Positions 63,830 through 64,000 of a DNA stretch of 64,000 bases are shown piece by piece. A program made the position numbers and the translations under genes. Origin of the DNA: Clytia hemisphaerica (Eukaryota > Cnidaria > Hydrozoa > Leptothecata > Clytiidae). The first letter of the stretch is position 1. Every line of letters starts with the position of its first letter. The notes below the pieces were generated by a model. The model saw only the letters and a program-made list of their open reading frames with translations. It did not search any database and was not told the DNA's origin. The DNA is taken from NCBI GenBank assembly GCA_902728285.1, contig CACVBU010000158.1:1364001-1428000 (forward strand), in the 5' to 3' direction.

Positions 63830-64000
63830 GTAAAAAAATGGAGGAGGTAGAAAAGGTAGATATGTGTTTCAAAATAGGTATTAGATCCTTTTTTTGCTTG
63901 CGTGTGGCTTGTTTGGTTTATCGTTTGAAATAAAACCTGTTACCCAATAATCTCCGAGCAGATTCTGATATTCCGCGCATGACACGTATTCACTCTAAAG

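Noticed and set aside
63678..63872. Minus-strand Pro/Val-rich ORF
   Set aside because: It is the antisense shadow of the Gly/Thr/Ser repeat exon of the fibrillin-like gene.
1..64000. tRNA, rRNA or other structured RNA genes
   Set aside because: No cloverleaf with A/B boxes, rRNA core or snRNA motif was recognised by eye. A tRNAscan/Infernal run would be needed to exclude small ones.

Overview
This is an AT-rich, intron-rich animal genome window, not bacterial. It holds parts of four host genes in a dense, nested layer of transposable elements. A fibrillin-type gene and inhibitory-type Cys-loop receptors point to a eumetazoan. A cnidarian (perhaps a medusozoan) or another marine invertebrate fits best, but the species cannot be fixed from the sequence.

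Layout. 1-5 kb: a decayed Ty3/gypsy-like pol fragment abuts a PHD-finger/endonuclease/RT LINE, which is split by a 1.6-kb hAT-like element with an 8-bp target duplication. 6.9-9.8 kb: the 3' exons of one Cys-loop receptor gene. 11.7-23.2 kb: a complete ten-exon Cys-loop receptor gene of about 510 codons, with all splice phases compatible and an anion-channel type M2. The two receptor genes lie head to tail and look like tandem paralogues. Three short tandem duplications sit on exon edges of the second gene. 23.9-36.5 kb: no host gene seen; many inverted-repeat elements, a 13-copy 52-bp minisatellite and two copies of a 505-bp element. 36.6-38.5 kb: a LINE relic on the minus strand. 39.1-49.5 kb: a full-length but broken BEL/Pao LTR retrotransposon. 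It carries a 5'-truncated LINE (16-bp target duplication) in gag, a TA-flanked MITE in the gag zinc-knuckle region and a 9-bp-TSD element in the 5' LTR. 53.5-54.8 kb: three minus-strand exons of a gene with fibronectin-III-like repeats. 56.9-63.8 kb: the 5' part of a fibrillin-like gene (FUN/EGF, EGF, EGF, TB or hybrid, two cbEGF, TB, Gly-rich linker, EGF, TB, Gly/Thr linker), running off the right edge and bounded on the left by an assembly gap of N.

The receptor genes would act at the plasma membrane as ligand-gated anion channels. The fibrillin-like protein would act in extracellular microfibrils. No functional link between these genes is visible. Nested insertions let several repeat families be delimited exactly, because uninterrupted (empty-site) versions occur in the same window or are restored by reading frame. 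All coordinates were read by eye, so edges of degenerate repeats may be off by a few bases.
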